Assembly (NCBI GenBank): GCA_948470565.1
Contig: CAOKPF010000014.1
Location: forward strand, 1-34,389
DNA from: an uncultured Clostridium sp.
Lineage (GTDB): Bacteria; Bacillota; Clostridia; TANB77; CAG-465
DNA: 34,389 nt
Reading direction: 5' to 3'
The translations under genes and the position numbers were made by a program. This document shows positions 8,969 to 19,175 of this stretch, one piece after another. The number at the start of each line of letters is the position of its first letter. Positions within the stretch are counted from its first letter, which is position 1. The notes under the pieces were generated by a model that saw only the letters and a program-made list of their open reading frames with translations, was not told where the DNA came from and made no database searches.

Positions 8969-10582
8969 TTAATTTTCTCCTTTTTTCAATGTTTTATTTA
9001 CCCTATTTGCCTTTATATTAGCTAATAAATAGATATTAAGTATCATTGCTACAATATTTGTGGTATAAGAGGCTACTGCATATCTATCTAATATTGCTCC
9101 AAGCATTGCATGAGATAGTACATGAAGTAAGCTAAACGAATATAGCACAATTACTAATTCAAAACTCCTTATATATTTATCATTATATTTTCCTCTAAGT
9201 TTTATACGTAAAATTACAGCTTCTACAAATAAAAATGGTAATAATAGTAATGTAAATTTAAATATTATTGTAGAAATATTCTCTAATTTCTGGAATACAA
9301 AATTTACTAGTTTAACTGGCTTTATCGTAGTTTCATAACTTCCAGCATAAGGCATATAATAATCGATAACTCCAAGTAAATTTGAACTATTAGTATTATA
9401 TACTCTATATGCTATTGGTGAATTTTCAGTAGAATACAACAAATCAAACTTCTTTATAAGTATTATCTTTGTTGTATCAAACTCAAATTCTACTTGAAAT
9501 ATATCAATAGTTGCAAGATAGCTTGAAATATATCCCTCTAGTAAAAACCATGGTCTATGTACTAATGTACTAAGTATAAATTTTGCAGCTTCAACAGTTG
9601 ATACATCATTTTCTTTTGTATAAATAATTTTGTAATCATCTACATCATTAGTTGCCCTTAAAATTATAAAATTCTTATACTCTGATTTTTTATCCAATAT
9701 ATCATAAATTTTTTGTTTATCTTCTATTGATATTCTATTATTTGCCTCTATACTTTCTCTTGTATAAGCATCACCATGAAATTCTCTGTTATAATTTGAT
9801 ACTCCTTCTATAAGCATTTTAGTTAAATAACTAGATGATGAACGCCCCTCATCTGCTTTTACATTTTTTAACTTTAACAGTTTGTCCCATGCAACAATAC
9901 TAATAGCAATCATAACAAGACTTACAAAAACTGTCAAACATTTATACAGTATATTCTTCTTATTTCTATACTTTATTATTGAAATAACAAGGGCAGTTAT
10001 AAGTGGATATATAACTGTACCAATGTATGGTTGTTTTAAATGCCATACAATTGGTGACACAATAGCAAAAAATACAGTTAATAAAATATATTTTTTCCTT
10101 TCAGTTAGTATATCTAAATCAATAAATTTCCAAGCTAAATAACATGTACATATAGCTATTGTTATAGACATAAATTCAGTAAGCAATGTATGATAATATC
10201 CAAATATTATTGGATTTAATGCCACTAATGCCATAAATATTATTGCTATTAATATCTTAGATTTTTTATCCTCTTTTTTTACAGTATCATTAAATATAAA
10301 TGCGGTAAAAATAAGCATTACTATATAAAAGCTATACATTCCAATAAGTAGTGCACTTGGTCCATTTCCAAAAAATACATTTAAAACATATATGAAAAAT
10401 GGAAAGGTAAGTCCCCTTGCTATATCCCAATTACAAAAAGTGTCATTTGGTGAAAGCATATTTGTAAGCCATAAATAATGTGATGAATCAAATGTAATTA
10501 TAGGACTATATGTAAAAAATATAATCGTAATTAAGACTAATATACTACTAATAACACCTATTTTCATTCTATTACTGTTCAA
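8969..10582 (-). CDS. Polytopic membrane protein, GT-C glycosyltransferase-like
   Basis: This 537-residue protein has about 11-12 predicted membrane helices. The first helix (about 8-28) is followed by a loop with TFDSSHYLWL (Asp32, His35) and NWDIARG (51-57), and a larger outward segment falls around residues 240-390. An acidic residue after helix one is the hallmark of GT-C enzymes of the ArnT/PMT type, so a lipid-linked-sugar transferase acting outside the membrane is my best guess. I cannot name a family. The start is a TTG placed 7 bases after a good GGGGAG site, and the next in-frame ATG (codon 6) has no better site. It is within the polysaccharide operon, 1 base before the next gene. 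Confidence 0.6.
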   Translation of the reverse strand: MNSNRMKIGVISSILVLITIIFFTYSPIITFDSSHYLWLTNMLSPNDTFCNWDIARGLTFPFFIYVLNVFFGNGPSALLIGMYSFYIVMLIFTAFIFNDTVKKEDKKSKILIAIIFMALVALNPIIFGYYHTLLTEFMSITIAICTCYLAWKFIDLDILTERKKYILLTVFFAIVSPIVWHLKQPYIGTVIYPLITALVISIIKYRNKKNILYKCLTVFVSLVMIAISIVAWDKLLKLKNVKADEGRSSSSYLTKMLIEGVSNYNREFHGDAYTRESIEANNRISIEDKQKIYDILDKKSEYKNFIILRATNDVDDYKIIYTKENDVSTVEAAKFILSTLVHRPWFLLEGYISSYLATIDIFQVEFEFDTTKIILIKKFDLLYSTENSPIAYRVYNTNSSNLLGVIDYYMPYAGSYETTIKPVKLVNFVFQKLENISTIIFKFTLLLLPFLFVEAVILRIKLRGKYNDKYIRSFELVIVLYSFSLLHVLSHAMLGAILDRYAVASYTTNIVAMILNIYLLANIKANRVNKTLKKGEN

Positions 10583-10608
10583 ATTTATTCTCCCCTTCCC
10601 TATTTTTA

Positions 10609-12171
10609 CTATACAATAAATGAAATTATTATATTAAGCATAATTGGTACTTGTAATAACATAAATGCATACTCAATATATTTAGTATCAATATTTATTA
10701 ATTTTTTATCTAGTATGAGAACTAATGCCATAACAATTGGTATAAAATACCTACCCTGTACACCATTTATAGTACTAGCTCCAACTTTTACTGTAGCTGC
10801 TGTAAACTGAACATATAAAGCTGTAAACATTAAAACTATTACCATAAGTAATATAAATATTACACCTATTTTCTGCTTAATATTAAATGTAATTTTCTCG
10901 TTATTATTTAAAAGTCCAACTATTATACCTGTTGTAAATATATATGATATAAAAGAATATATACTTACATGACCGTTATAAGTTCCATAACCTGTAAATG
11001 ACATAAAATACTGTATAAATCCATCATATATACTTCTAATAAATATAATTCCATATTTTATTGGATTTTTCAATATAAATTTTATTTGCTCACTTCCAGC
11101 AGAATAAGAAAGTTCAAAACATCTATTAGCTATCTTTAACCAAGCTAATGCCAATATCACTGAGGCTAATACAATTAAAATTCTAAGGATTATACTTTTT
11201 TTCGTATTTTCAAATGAGGCTTTTGGTATCAAAAATAACAATAATAAAAGTGGAACATACACAATTTTACTAAGTGCTATTATAATTGATGATATTACTA
11301 GTATAGTCCAATCTTTTCTACTAACCTTTAATTTATTATAACATATGTCAAATATTATACTAACAAATAATAATACAAAAGCATTTATCATTAAATCCCC
11401 TGTTAAAACTATTGTTGAGCTAACTGCAACTGGCGTAAGTAACAAAAGTGATATTATTTCTTTTTTTACAGGTAATCTTTTTATTGCATATGTAACTACA
11501 AATAACCAAAATGCAAAACCAGTTATTCTGCCTAAAATTGCAACCCAATACACACTTAAATTTAGTATCCTACCAATAAATACTCCAATGATTTGTGGTA
11601 AATATTGTATTGGAGAATAAACTACTGCTGAAGAATAGTATGCACCATAAAATTTAGTTTCATCTGCATTTAATTTAAAATTAATTGCATCTTTTAAATT
11701 AATATACTTTATAGAACCTTTCCATTCATCATGAAAATTTTGCAAGGAAACTGGCATATCAGTTCCATATGTTCCAATTTCTTCATATACAGGTGTTGCA
11801 AAATTTCCAAGTGATATTTCATATATTCTGCAAAAATGTGCTAATTCATCTGAACCTGATAATATAGGTACTGCAAATAAACATATAGTACCAATAAATA
11901 AGTCCAAAATTAAAAATCTAATATGTACTTTTGAGATTTTTTTACAAATTATAAGTAATACATATAGTAATACACTAAATACAACAAAAAATAATAGATA
12001 CATAATATATATTTTTCTTGCAGTATTAACATTAGTGTTTAAAAATTCTAAATTCTTTTCTTTAAAATCATAAAAATACATTAGTCCCATAGTAATAGCA
12101 AATACAAAATATATAACTAACATTTTATACTTTTTAATAACATTAACTATGTTATTTGTTAATATTTTCAT
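10609..12171 (-). CDS. DUF2142 family membrane protein
   Basis: This 520-residue polytopic membrane protein has about 11-12 hydrophobic helices. After the third helix comes PILSGSDELAHFCRIYEI (Asp108, Glu109, His112), which matches the conserved D/E-x-x-H-F loop of DUF2142 proteins. These are common in surface-polysaccharide loci and are thought to resemble GT-C transferases, though their reaction is not settled. An upstream in-frame TTG would add two residues. I chose the ATG at 12171 because TAGGAG lies 6 bases before it. It follows the tandem GT2 gene by 9 bases and precedes the GT-C-like gene by 26. Three such membrane proteins in one operon suggest several outside-facing modifications of the glycan. 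Confidence 0.75.
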   Translation of the reverse strand: MKILTNNIVNVIKKYKMLVIYFVFAITMGLMYFYDFKEKNLEFLNTNVNTARKIYIMYLLFFVVFSVLLYVLLIICKKISKVHIRFLILDLFIGTICLFAVPILSGSDELAHFCRIYEISLGNFATPVYEEIGTYGTDMPVSLQNFHDEWKGSIKYINLKDAINFKLNADETKFYGAYYSSAVVYSPIQYLPQIIGVFIGRILNLSVYWVAILGRITGFAFWLFVVTYAIKRLPVKKEIISLLLLTPVAVSSTIVLTGDLMINAFVLLFVSIIFDICYNKLKVSRKDWTILVISSIIIALSKIVYVPLLLLLFLIPKASFENTKKSIILRILIVLASVILALAWLKIANRCFELSYSAGSEQIKFILKNPIKYGIIFIRSIYDGFIQYFMSFTGYGTYNGHVSIYSFISYIFTTGIIVGLLNNNEKITFNIKQKIGVIFILLMVIVLMFTALYVQFTAATVKVGASTINGVQGRYFIPIVMALVLILDKKLINIDTKYIEYAFMLLQVPIMLNIIISFIV

Positions 12172-12180
12172 AAACAACTC

Positions 12181-13998
12181 CTAATCTGATACCTTATCTG
12201 TTCTTACTCTAATTCTTGATACATCATTTCTAAAATTAACATTAAAGAAAGGATCTGGCATATCAAAATATTTCTTCCATTTTTCTATTAGTCTTTTTCC
12301 ATCATTATCTAATCTTTCTTTTTTCTCTTTAGTATCTTCATATCCTCTAGATTGTGATTCATAATGATAAGCTTCTACATAAGGTTCATACATATTATAT
12401 TTTCCAATATCTCTAAACTTTAAACATAAATCTATGTCATTATATGCTACTGGAAACGCTTCATCTAGTCCACCAACTTTATCATATTCACTCCTTTTAA
12501 ACATCATCATTGCACCTGTTACAGCACTAAAATTTTGCTGTATCATTGTTCTTCCCATATATCCTGCTTCATATTTTATTACATTAAGATTAACATGACC
12601 TGCAACACCTGTATGATTTAATACAACTCCTGCATGTTGTATAGTATTATTCTTATATAAAAGTTTTGCGCCAACTGCTCCAATATCTTCTCTTTGTGCA
12701 TCCCCTATAAGAGTTTGCAAAAAATCCTGTGATATTATTTCTATATCATTATTAAGTAGTAATATAAACTTACCATTAGAGTTATTTATTCCAAAGTTGT
12801 TTAATTTTGAATAGTTAAAACTGTCTAAATTGCATTCTACAACTTTTACATTTTCTTTCATCTTTAGCTTTTCATAATACTTAAAGATTTCTTCTGTAAC
12901 ACTATTATTCTCTACTATTATAATTTCATAATTTTTATACGTAGACTTTTCAATTGAATTTATACATCTTTCTAAATCTTTTTTTTGATCTTTATTTGGA
13001 ATAATTATTGAAACTAGTGGTTGTCCTTTAACTTTGTATATTACTCTATATAGCCCCAATATACTAGAATCAATTATATCTGCATCGATATTTTGTCTAG
13101 TTAAACTATCCTTTATAGCTTTTTTTGCAGCTACATAAGCATAAGGTTTTGCAGCTGCACTTGATGCTACTGAGTTTTCATTTATACGCCAGTGGTATAA
13201 TATTTTTGGAATATGTACAATCCTGTTTGCATTTTCAATAGCTCTTAAAATTATGTCATAATCTTGACTTCCATCATAGTCACTCTTAAATCCCTTAATT
13301 TTATCCATTAAATCTTTTCTAAACACACTAAAATGACATATATAGTTATAACTTCTAAATGTATCAGGCGCATAATCAGATTTAAAATGTGGTCCCATTC
13401 TTTTATCTTTGCTTTCCATTATTTTATCCTCATCAGTAAAGATAAAATCTGCGTCCATATTCTCATTAATACATTTTACAATTTCATATATTGAAAATAA
13501 TGGAATAATATCATCATGATCAAGAAGTGCAATATAATCTCCTGTTGCAAGCTTTAAGGCTTCATTAGAATTTCCAGCTATACCTAAATTTTTTTCTAGC
13601 TTTTTATAAATTATTCTACTATCACTTTTTACTATATCATTAATATATGTTAGTTCCTCTGTACTCCCATCGGCTAAACATAATTCAATATTTGAATATG
13701 TTTGATTTAATACTGATTCTGCTAATTCTCTAAAATAAATTTCTGGTGTATTAAATAATGGAACTATTATACTAATTTTAGGACTATATGTAAATTTATG
13801 CCTTCTTTGAGCTTCTAGTTCTACCTCATTTGGTTCATTTTGCTCAATCCATTTTAAGTAATTTTCCTGCTCCTCCCTTTCAAAAGAAGTATCTACTCGC
13901 CTAAAAAGCTTAAAATATACTTTTTCAAAAAATCTATGTATTGCCTTTTTTAATCCATGTGTTTTTAAATAATTAAAACCTCTATTTATTATTCCCAT
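12181..13998 (-). CDS. Tandem GT2 glycosyltransferase
   Basis: This 605-residue protein holds two GT-A/GT2 domains. The first spans about 73-300 (KISIIVPLFNTP; DHDD at 160-163; QDYDIILRA; HWRINENSVA). The second spans about 325-560 (LVSIIIPNKDQ; LLLNNDIE with Asp418; FPVAYNDIDLCLKFRD; HYESQSRG). This arrangement is typical of enzymes that build polyrhamnose or related repeating chains, and the rml genes in the same window fit a rhamnose donor. That link is inferred. The N-terminal 70 residues are basic and amphipathic (about 1-35), perhaps for membrane contact. It is in the operon with 10 bases to the upstream methyltransferase-like gene and 9 bases to the DUF2142 gene. Confidence 0.88.
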   Translation of the reverse strand: MGIINRGFNYLKTHGLKKAIHRFFEKVYFKLFRRVDTSFEREEQENYLKWIEQNEPNEVELEAQRRHKFTYSPKISIIVPLFNTPEIYFRELAESVLNQTYSNIELCLADGSTEELTYINDIVKSDSRIIYKKLEKNLGIAGNSNEALKLATGDYIALLDHDDIIPLFSIYEIVKCINENMDADFIFTDEDKIMESKDKRMGPHFKSDYAPDTFRSYNYICHFSVFRKDLMDKIKGFKSDYDGSQDYDIILRAIENANRIVHIPKILYHWRINENSVASSAAAKPYAYVAAKKAIKDSLTRQNIDADIIDSSILGLYRVIYKVKGQPLVSIIIPNKDQKKDLERCINSIEKSTYKNYEIIIVENNSVTEEIFKYYEKLKMKENVKVVECNLDSFNYSKLNNFGINNSNGKFILLLNNDIEIISQDFLQTLIGDAQREDIGAVGAKLLYKNNTIQHAGVVLNHTGVAGHVNLNVIKYEAGYMGRTMIQQNFSAVTGAMMMFKRSEYDKVGGLDEAFPVAYNDIDLCLKFRDIGKYNMYEPYVEAYHYESQSRGYEDTKEKKERLDNDGKRLIEKWKKYFDMPDPFFNVNFRNDVSRIRVRTDKVSD

Positions 13999-14008
13999 TT
14001 TTCCTCCA

Positions 14009-15904
14009 TTAGTGTTTTTTAAATAAATTAATTATTATTTTTTTATTCTTAAAATAATTTAATTCATTATTTAATGAATTGTTACTATTATTTAAGTTAT
14101 CAATTTTTTCTGAGAGTTCCTGACATTTTTTTTCCAAATTTACAACTTTATCCTCAATTTCATTTTTTTCTACTTTCAAATTATTAATATCAGCTCTATA
14201 ATTTTCGCAGTATTTATTTAACTCTCTAACATTTTGTTCTAACTCTAAAGTATATTCTTTATTAAATGTATTACTATCTGCTTTTGCAAAATATTTTAAT
14301 GTATCATTATTAAGTACAAAATTTTGAAAATTTTGTTCAAGATTAAAAAATACCTCTTTATACTCTAATAACTTAAATTGTTCTAATATTTCGTCAAACG
14401 TTATATCCTCTAAAATTGATTTATTATATATATACATATTGTATAATGCTCTATACATTATATACTCAAACGGTACATTTTCAAAATACCATTCTTGGTC
14501 AAAAACTATATACTCATTATCAAGTAAAAACATATTTTCAAATACCAAGTCTATGTATCCATTCTTTACCATACTTAAATTTTGATATAGTTCTTTATCT
14601 ATTATAACATCAAATTTTTTAAAAATACTATCTTCAAATTTAATATCTAACTTTTGGTTATATATCTTATTTTTAAAGAATTCAAATACATTTAATATCT
14701 CCAAATAAAATCTTTCTTTTCCATAATTTTTGTATATATTAATTAAGTGTTTGTCTAATGTTATACTATCAATAAATTTGCTTACAATTTTACCATTATC
14801 AAAACAGTCTAATATATTAATTTTATCAGCCTTTAATTTATCTATTATACTTTTCATTTCATTTATATGTTTTTTACTACATTCAAACTCTGGTAATTTT
14901 TCAACTACATCATTATATATTTTAGTTATTAGCTTATATTCATCTTTCCTAGAAATATTATAGTTTATAAATTTTGGTTCTCTAACTTCTTTTGATTTTT
15001 CATAAATTTTATCATCAAAACTTACTTCTATAAAATATGAATTTGCAAATATATCAAAATACTTACTTTTAGTAGCACCTTTTATAAACTCTAGTTCATT
15101 GTAATAAAACCTTGTATCTTCATTATAATATCTTGAATATATAAACTTTGAGTCATTTATATGTGGTATATACTCATCAGAATAAATTACTCTAGTTAGC
15201 TTATAATCTGGTAATGGATAATAAAATTTTATATTTTTAGAGTTTATTCTCTCTAAAAATTCTACTATCTCTTTTTTTCCAAAAATATTATTTTCGATAG
15301 AAGTATCAAAATTTTTATTACTTTTAAATTTATCATCTCCAATAATAAATTTTGCACCAAATTTATTATCTGTAATTATAATTAATTTTCCATTTAAATT
15401 TAAGTGTTCTTTTGAAAATTGTAATAATTTTTCTACTGCATCAATATTATTATCTGCTTTTATAAGTTTATCTGCATAGTAGAATACATCATTTAAAATT
15501 ACATAGTCAAATTTTTCTTGAATATCTACATTTAATGTAGAACATATAACTTTTAATTTATCATATTTATTTAGCCTTTTTTCAATTGCTTCAACTCTAC
15601 TTTTAGATAATTCTACTGATGTAACACTGCACCCCTTACTACATAACTCCTCTGTTATATTACCAAATTTTGCTCCAATTTCTAATACTCTACAATTATT
15701 TGAAAATTCATACCATTTTATTATATTTCTAGTATTTTTTGATAGATTACTAACTATATGTGTATTAAAGTCATTATTTAAAATTTTATCATAATCACTA
15801 CTAGAAAATTCATTCATATACTTAATTATTTCAGCTTCTTGTTGTCTTGTTAATGTGTCATCATACCATACATCACCATTATAGTTAGAATAATCTATTA
15901 TCAT
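14009..15904 (-). CDS. WbdD-like methyltransferase/kinase-like/coiled-coil protein
   Basis: The 631 residues fall into three parts. Residues about 60-240 are a class I SAM methyltransferase (motif I VLEIGAKFG at 73-81, acidic SVELS at 96-100, YVILNDVFYY at 134-143). Residues about 290-525 contain DLVFEN (Asp452, Asn457) followed by FDQEW (Asp469), spaced like the catalytic D-x4-N and metal-binding Asp of kinase-fold phosphotransferases. Residues about 553-620 form a long coiled coil, ending in a basic/hydrophobic tail (KKIIINLFKK). WbdD of E. coli O9a combines a methyltransferase, a kinase and a coiled-coil ruler to cap the chain and set its length. I infer an analogous role. The gene sits directly after wzt (1 base gap), fitting a cap that the Wzt C-terminal domain reads. 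The methyltransferase call is firm; the kinase part is tentative. Confidence 0.7.
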   Translation of the reverse strand: MIIDYSNYNGDVWYDDTLTRQQEAEIIKYMNEFSSSDYDKILNNDFNTHIVSNLSKNTRNIIKWYEFSNNCRVLEIGAKFGNITEELCSKGCSVTSVELSKSRVEAIEKRLNKYDKLKVICSTLNVDIQEKFDYVILNDVFYYADKLIKADNNIDAVEKLLQFSKEHLNLNGKLIIITDNKFGAKFIIGDDKFKSNKNFDTSIENNIFGKKEIVEFLERINSKNIKFYYPLPDYKLTRVIYSDEYIPHINDSKFIYSRYYNEDTRFYYNELEFIKGATKSKYFDIFANSYFIEVSFDDKIYEKSKEVREPKFINYNISRKDEYKLITKIYNDVVEKLPEFECSKKHINEMKSIIDKLKADKINILDCFDNGKIVSKFIDSITLDKHLINIYKNYGKERFYLEILNVFEFFKNKIYNQKLDIKFEDSIFKKFDVIIDKELYQNLSMVKNGYIDLVFENMFLLDNEYIVFDQEWYFENVPFEYIMYRALYNMYIYNKSILEDITFDEILEQFKLLEYKEVFFNLEQNFQNFVLNNDTLKYFAKADSNTFNKEYTLELEQNVRELNKYCENYRADINNLKVEKNEIEDKVVNLEKKCQELSEKIDNLNNSNNSLNNELNYFKNKKIIINLFKKH

Positions 15905-15905
15905 A

Positions 15906-17276
15906 CTATTCCTCCACCTTTTTTATTACTATATCTGAGTCAATTTTTATTAGTCCAACACATTCTTTAGTTGATATTATTTCAACCAATAATGCATCAT
16001 ATTTTCTATTTAATACTTCTAATTCTCCCTTTTCATTATATTTTGTACAACTAAATGAGAGTGTATATTTACTAGGTGCAAGTGGTATTATTTGTTTAAA
16101 TTCACATATTCTAATCTCACCTTTTTTTACTTTTCCTGTAATTTGTTTTTCTATAACAGTATTTGTTCCACACATCTCTAAACCTTTAAAATCTTTAACT
16201 GTCATAGTAAATATAGGGTCACTTACATCTTCATTAAATTTTATTTTTGACTTTAAGACAACTTCCTTATCATTTTCAATAGTTTGCAAATATTTCCCAT
16301 CAACATCAAAAATACCATAATCAATTACTTCAGCCTTTTTATTACCATATTCCACTAGATTTTCATTTTGTGTAAAATTCTCTTTCCATGTATTCTTTTC
16401 TGATTTTTTACCTTTTTTAGTTTTCTTTTCACTTTTATTCTTGTCATTTTCAGTCTTAATCTCATCTGTATTAGCTAATTTTTCAGTTTCAATATTTGAT
16501 TTTTCTATATCAATTTTTTCATCTACACTTTTTTCATCATTTCCAAGACCTACAATTATTTTTTTATACTTTTCTACTCCTTCTTTTACACCACCATCAA
16601 ATATCTTTTTACCTGCATCAATAATTACAGTTCTAGTACAGTTTCTAAGTACATCTCCTATTCCATGAGTTACAAATAGTATTGTTTTTCCACTATTTTT
16701 AAATTGTTCAAATTTCTTAAAACATTTTAATTGAAAAGACATATCTCCAACCGATAGTACCTCATCAACAATTAAAACATCTGGATCTACATTTATAGCA
16801 CAAGCAAACGCAAGTCTTGCAAACATACCAGAAGAATAAGTTTTTACTGGCTGATATATATGATCTCCAATATCTGCAAACTCTATTATTTCATCACGCT
16901 TTGCATCAATTTGTTCATTTGTAAGTCCCATAACTTGACCATGCTGATATATATTTTCTATTCCTGTAAGTTCCATATTAAAAGCTGTTCCAAGTTCTAA
17001 TAATGAGCTTATTTTTCCATTTACCTTAATAGTACCACTTGTTGGAATTACAACACCTGTTATCATTTTTAATAATGTTGACTTACCTGCACCATTTTTT
17101 CCAAGTATTCCTAATACTTCACCTTTTTTAACCTCTAAACTTAAATTATCTATCGCCCTAAAAGTTCCATGTTTTTGAATAAAAGGAAACATTGTTTCCA
17201 TCAATCTATCCTTTTTTCTAGCAAACATTTTATACTCTTTTACTATACTTGATATTTCTATAACGTTATCGCTCAT
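15906..17276 (-). CDS. wzt: ABC transporter ATPase with C-terminal glycan-binding domain
   Basis: This is the ATPase of an O-antigen/teichoic-acid-type exporter (456 residues). The nucleotide-binding domain spans about 1-240: Walker A GKNGAGKST at 59-67, signature YSSGM at 147-151, Walker B LIVDE at 168-172 and switch His204. A lysine- and glutamate-rich linker (about 245-300) leads to a beta-rich C-terminal domain (about 305-456) with the pattern of the Wzt C-terminal carbohydrate-binding domain. In Gram-negative systems that domain binds the capped end of the glycan, so its presence predicts a terminating modification, matching the WbdD-like gene 1 base downstream. The linker is longer and more charged than I would expect. 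The partner permease is two genes upstream, separated by a GT2 gene. Confidence 0.93.
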   Translation of the reverse strand: MSDNVIEISSIVKEYKMFARKKDRLMETMFPFIQKHGTFRAIDNLSLEVKKGEVLGILGKNGAGKSTLLKMITGVVIPTSGTIKVNGKISSLLELGTAFNMELTGIENIYQHGQVMGLTNEQIDAKRDEIIEFADIGDHIYQPVKTYSSGMFARLAFACAINVDPDVLIVDEVLSVGDMSFQLKCFKKFEQFKNSGKTILFVTHGIGDVLRNCTRTVIIDAGKKIFDGGVKEGVEKYKKIIVGLGNDEKSVDEKIDIEKSNIETEKLANTDEIKTENDKNKSEKKTKKGKKSEKNTWKENFTQNENLVEYGNKKAEVIDYGIFDVDGKYLQTIENDKEVVLKSKIKFNEDVSDPIFTMTVKDFKGLEMCGTNTVIEKQITGKVKKGEIRICEFKQIIPLAPSKYTLSFSCTKYNEKGELEVLNRKYDALLVEIISTKECVGLIKIDSDIVIKKVEE

Positions 17277-17286
17277 CTTTTCCCCC

Positions 17287-18273
17287 TTACCTTTTACCTA
17301 TAAGTTTTAAGAAAATATATCTAATATTAAATAATCCTCTTGCAAGTATTGGAATATGTAATATAACAAAATTTAAAATATATAATTTTATATCTTGATA
17401 TTTATATAATTTATGAAATATATTAATTTTTTTTAAACTTATCCATTTTATATTTTCTATATATCGATAATATTCCAATGCCTTTTTGTTAAGATTTTTT
17501 AACTCATCTGGAAAAACTTTTTCATTTTCACAAAAGGCCTGAAATCTTTCCTTCTTTACATTAACAAATAATTCTCTTACCATATCAAACTTTTTAAACT
17601 TAGTTGATACCTTATCTGTACCTACCTGATTATTACCATGCTGTCTATACAATATATATTTTTCTTCCATATAAGATACTTTACCATTTAACATAACTAC
17701 AAGTGCAATCCAATAATCATGTATTAAATACTTAGTTGTTTTTGGAAGTGGTAAAATAATACTAAGAAAAGAGCTTTTTGATATTATTGTACAACCTGTC
17801 ACACAATTATCCATATATAGCAATCTATAATCGTTATATTTTTTAAGTCTTTTATCGATTTTTAAAAATTTAAACATAGAGTCATTTATAACATTTAAGT
17901 TTTCATCTACAATTTTTAAATCACCAAAAACTAAATCTACATTATCATTTATTAGCTTATCATATGATTTTTGAATTTTATCTTCAAGCCACACATCGTC
18001 CTGATCTGATAACATATAATAATTTGCCTCTACCTTCTCTAGTAAAAATTCAAAATTTTTAACATATCCTAGATTACTACTCTGCTCATATACTATTATT
18101 CTACTATCTTTAGTCTCATATTCCTTTAATAATTTTAAAGTATTATCTGTTGAACAATCATCTGATATTATTACCCTTATATTTTTATATGTTTGATTTA
18201 ATATACTCTCTAATTGTTTAGCTATATATTTTTCACCATTATATGTTGCAAGCAAGACATCAATTTTTTCCAT
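17287..18273 (-). CDS. GT2 family glycosyltransferase, rhamnosyltransferase-like
   Basis: This single-domain GT2 enzyme of 328 residues has the start IDVLLATYNGEKYIAKQLES, the nucleotide-binding VIISDDCSTDNT (34-45) and the acidic metal motif SDQDDVW (89-95). SDQDDVW is typical of the rhamnosyltransferase-like branch of GT2. The C-terminal quarter (about 265-320) has hydrophobic stretches that may lie against the membrane. It sits between the wzm permease (8 bases upstream) and the wzt ATPase (10 bases downstream), so an early step in building the exported chain is plausible. Donor specificity is not readable. RBS AGGTGAT precedes the ATG. Confidence 0.88.
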   Translation of the reverse strand: MEKIDVLLATYNGEKYIAKQLESILNQTYKNIRVIISDDCSTDNTLKLLKEYETKDSRIIVYEQSSNLGYVKNFEFLLEKVEANYYMLSDQDDVWLEDKIQKSYDKLINDNVDLVFGDLKIVDENLNVINDSMFKFLKIDKRLKKYNDYRLLYMDNCVTGCTIISKSSFLSIILPLPKTTKYLIHDYWIALVVMLNGKVSYMEEKYILYRQHGNNQVGTDKVSTKFKKFDMVRELFVNVKKERFQAFCENEKVFPDELKNLNKKALEYYRYIENIKWISLKKINIFHKLYKYQDIKLYILNFVILHIPILARGLFNIRYIFLKLIGKR

Positions 18274-18281
18274 AATATCAC

Positions 18282-19073
18282 CTATAAAACATCTGCAAAG
18301 TCTTTTTTACTCTTTTTAAATACGGAATTTCCCCATATATATATAACTGCTGTAATTATCCAAAAAACTAATGTATAAATTCCATGACCACTTGTAATAA
18401 TTTTTTCATCCAAAAATACTTCTCTAAAACCTGTAACCAAATATGTAAATGGCATACATTTTACAACTTTAGCAATTATTGGATAACTATCAAGCATTGA
18501 TATATTCCACATAACAGGAGTAAGCCAGAACAATAATTGCATTAATACATTAAGTAATTGCACAAAATCTGGAACTAATGCAGATAAAGCCGATGTAAAT
18601 CTAATAATTGAAATTATTAAACAAAATGCTGCAAATATAATATATATAAATTTTAATATATTAAGAAAATATCCAAATATTGCACATACTACTACTGCTA
18701 TAATTATTAAAAATAAAGATATTATACTAGATGAGGTAAATGAAATTACAGGTATTATATCAACGGGGAACACCACTTTTTTTACCAAATAACTGTAATT
18801 TCTAATTGATGAACTTCCATTTATTATACTATCATTTATGCTCATCCACATAGCCATACCTGGTAAATACCAAACGATAAATGGATAATCTCCTGCACTT
18901 CCAGCTTTTAAAATAAACTGAAATACTATAACATATGTAAGCATAAATACAAACGGTGATACAAATCCCCAAATAGCACCCAAACTAGTTCCTGCAAATC
19001 TATTTTTAAAATCATTTTTTCCTAATTGATATACTAATCTTTTATTGTTTATTAAAGACTTTATAAAATCCAT
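18282..19073 (-). CDS. wzm: ABC-2 type polysaccharide export permease
   Basis: The permease has 263 residues, the usual size of Wzm/TagG proteins. A short cytoplasmic amphipathic N-terminus (YQLGKNDFKNRFAGTSLG) is followed by about six membrane helices starting near residue 33, with the LTPVMWNISML and MPFTYLVTGFREVFL segments typical of ABC2_membrane exporters. It should pair with the Wzt ATPase two genes downstream to move the lipid-linked glycan across the membrane. It is the first gene of the 11-gene operon. A TTGAAA-N17-TATAAT promoter lies 26-54 bases upstream and a GAGGAGG site directly precedes the ATG. Confidence 0.93.
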   Translation of the reverse strand: MDFIKSLINNKRLVYQLGKNDFKNRFAGTSLGAIWGFVSPFVFMLTYVIVFQFILKAGSAGDYPFIVWYLPGMAMWMSINDSIINGSSSIRNYSYLVKKVVFPVDIIPVISFTSSSIISLFLIIIAVVVCAIFGYFLNILKFIYIIFAAFCLIISIIRFTSALSALVPDFVQLLNVLMQLLFWLTPVMWNISMLDSYPIIAKVVKCMPFTYLVTGFREVFLDEKIITSGHGIYTLVFWIITAVIYIWGNSVFKKSKKDFADVL

Positions 19074-19098
19074 ATTTCCTCCTCATTTATCAGTCATT

Positions 19099-19127
19099 AT
19101 TATATCATCATACTATTAATATTTCAA
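19099..19127 (-). promoter_or_regulatory. Sigma-A promoter of the polysaccharide operon
   Basis: On the minus strand TTGAAA (19122-19127) and TATAAT (19099-19104) are 17 bases apart, with a TG one base before the -10 box (extended -10). The expected start near 19092 gives a leader of about 20 bases before the wzm ATG. The right end of the promoter is about 48 bases from the MITE-like element. Confidence 0.85.
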
Positions 19128-19175
19128 TACTACATATAATTTTTTAACAAAATTTAGAAAATAATAAAAAAGTAA

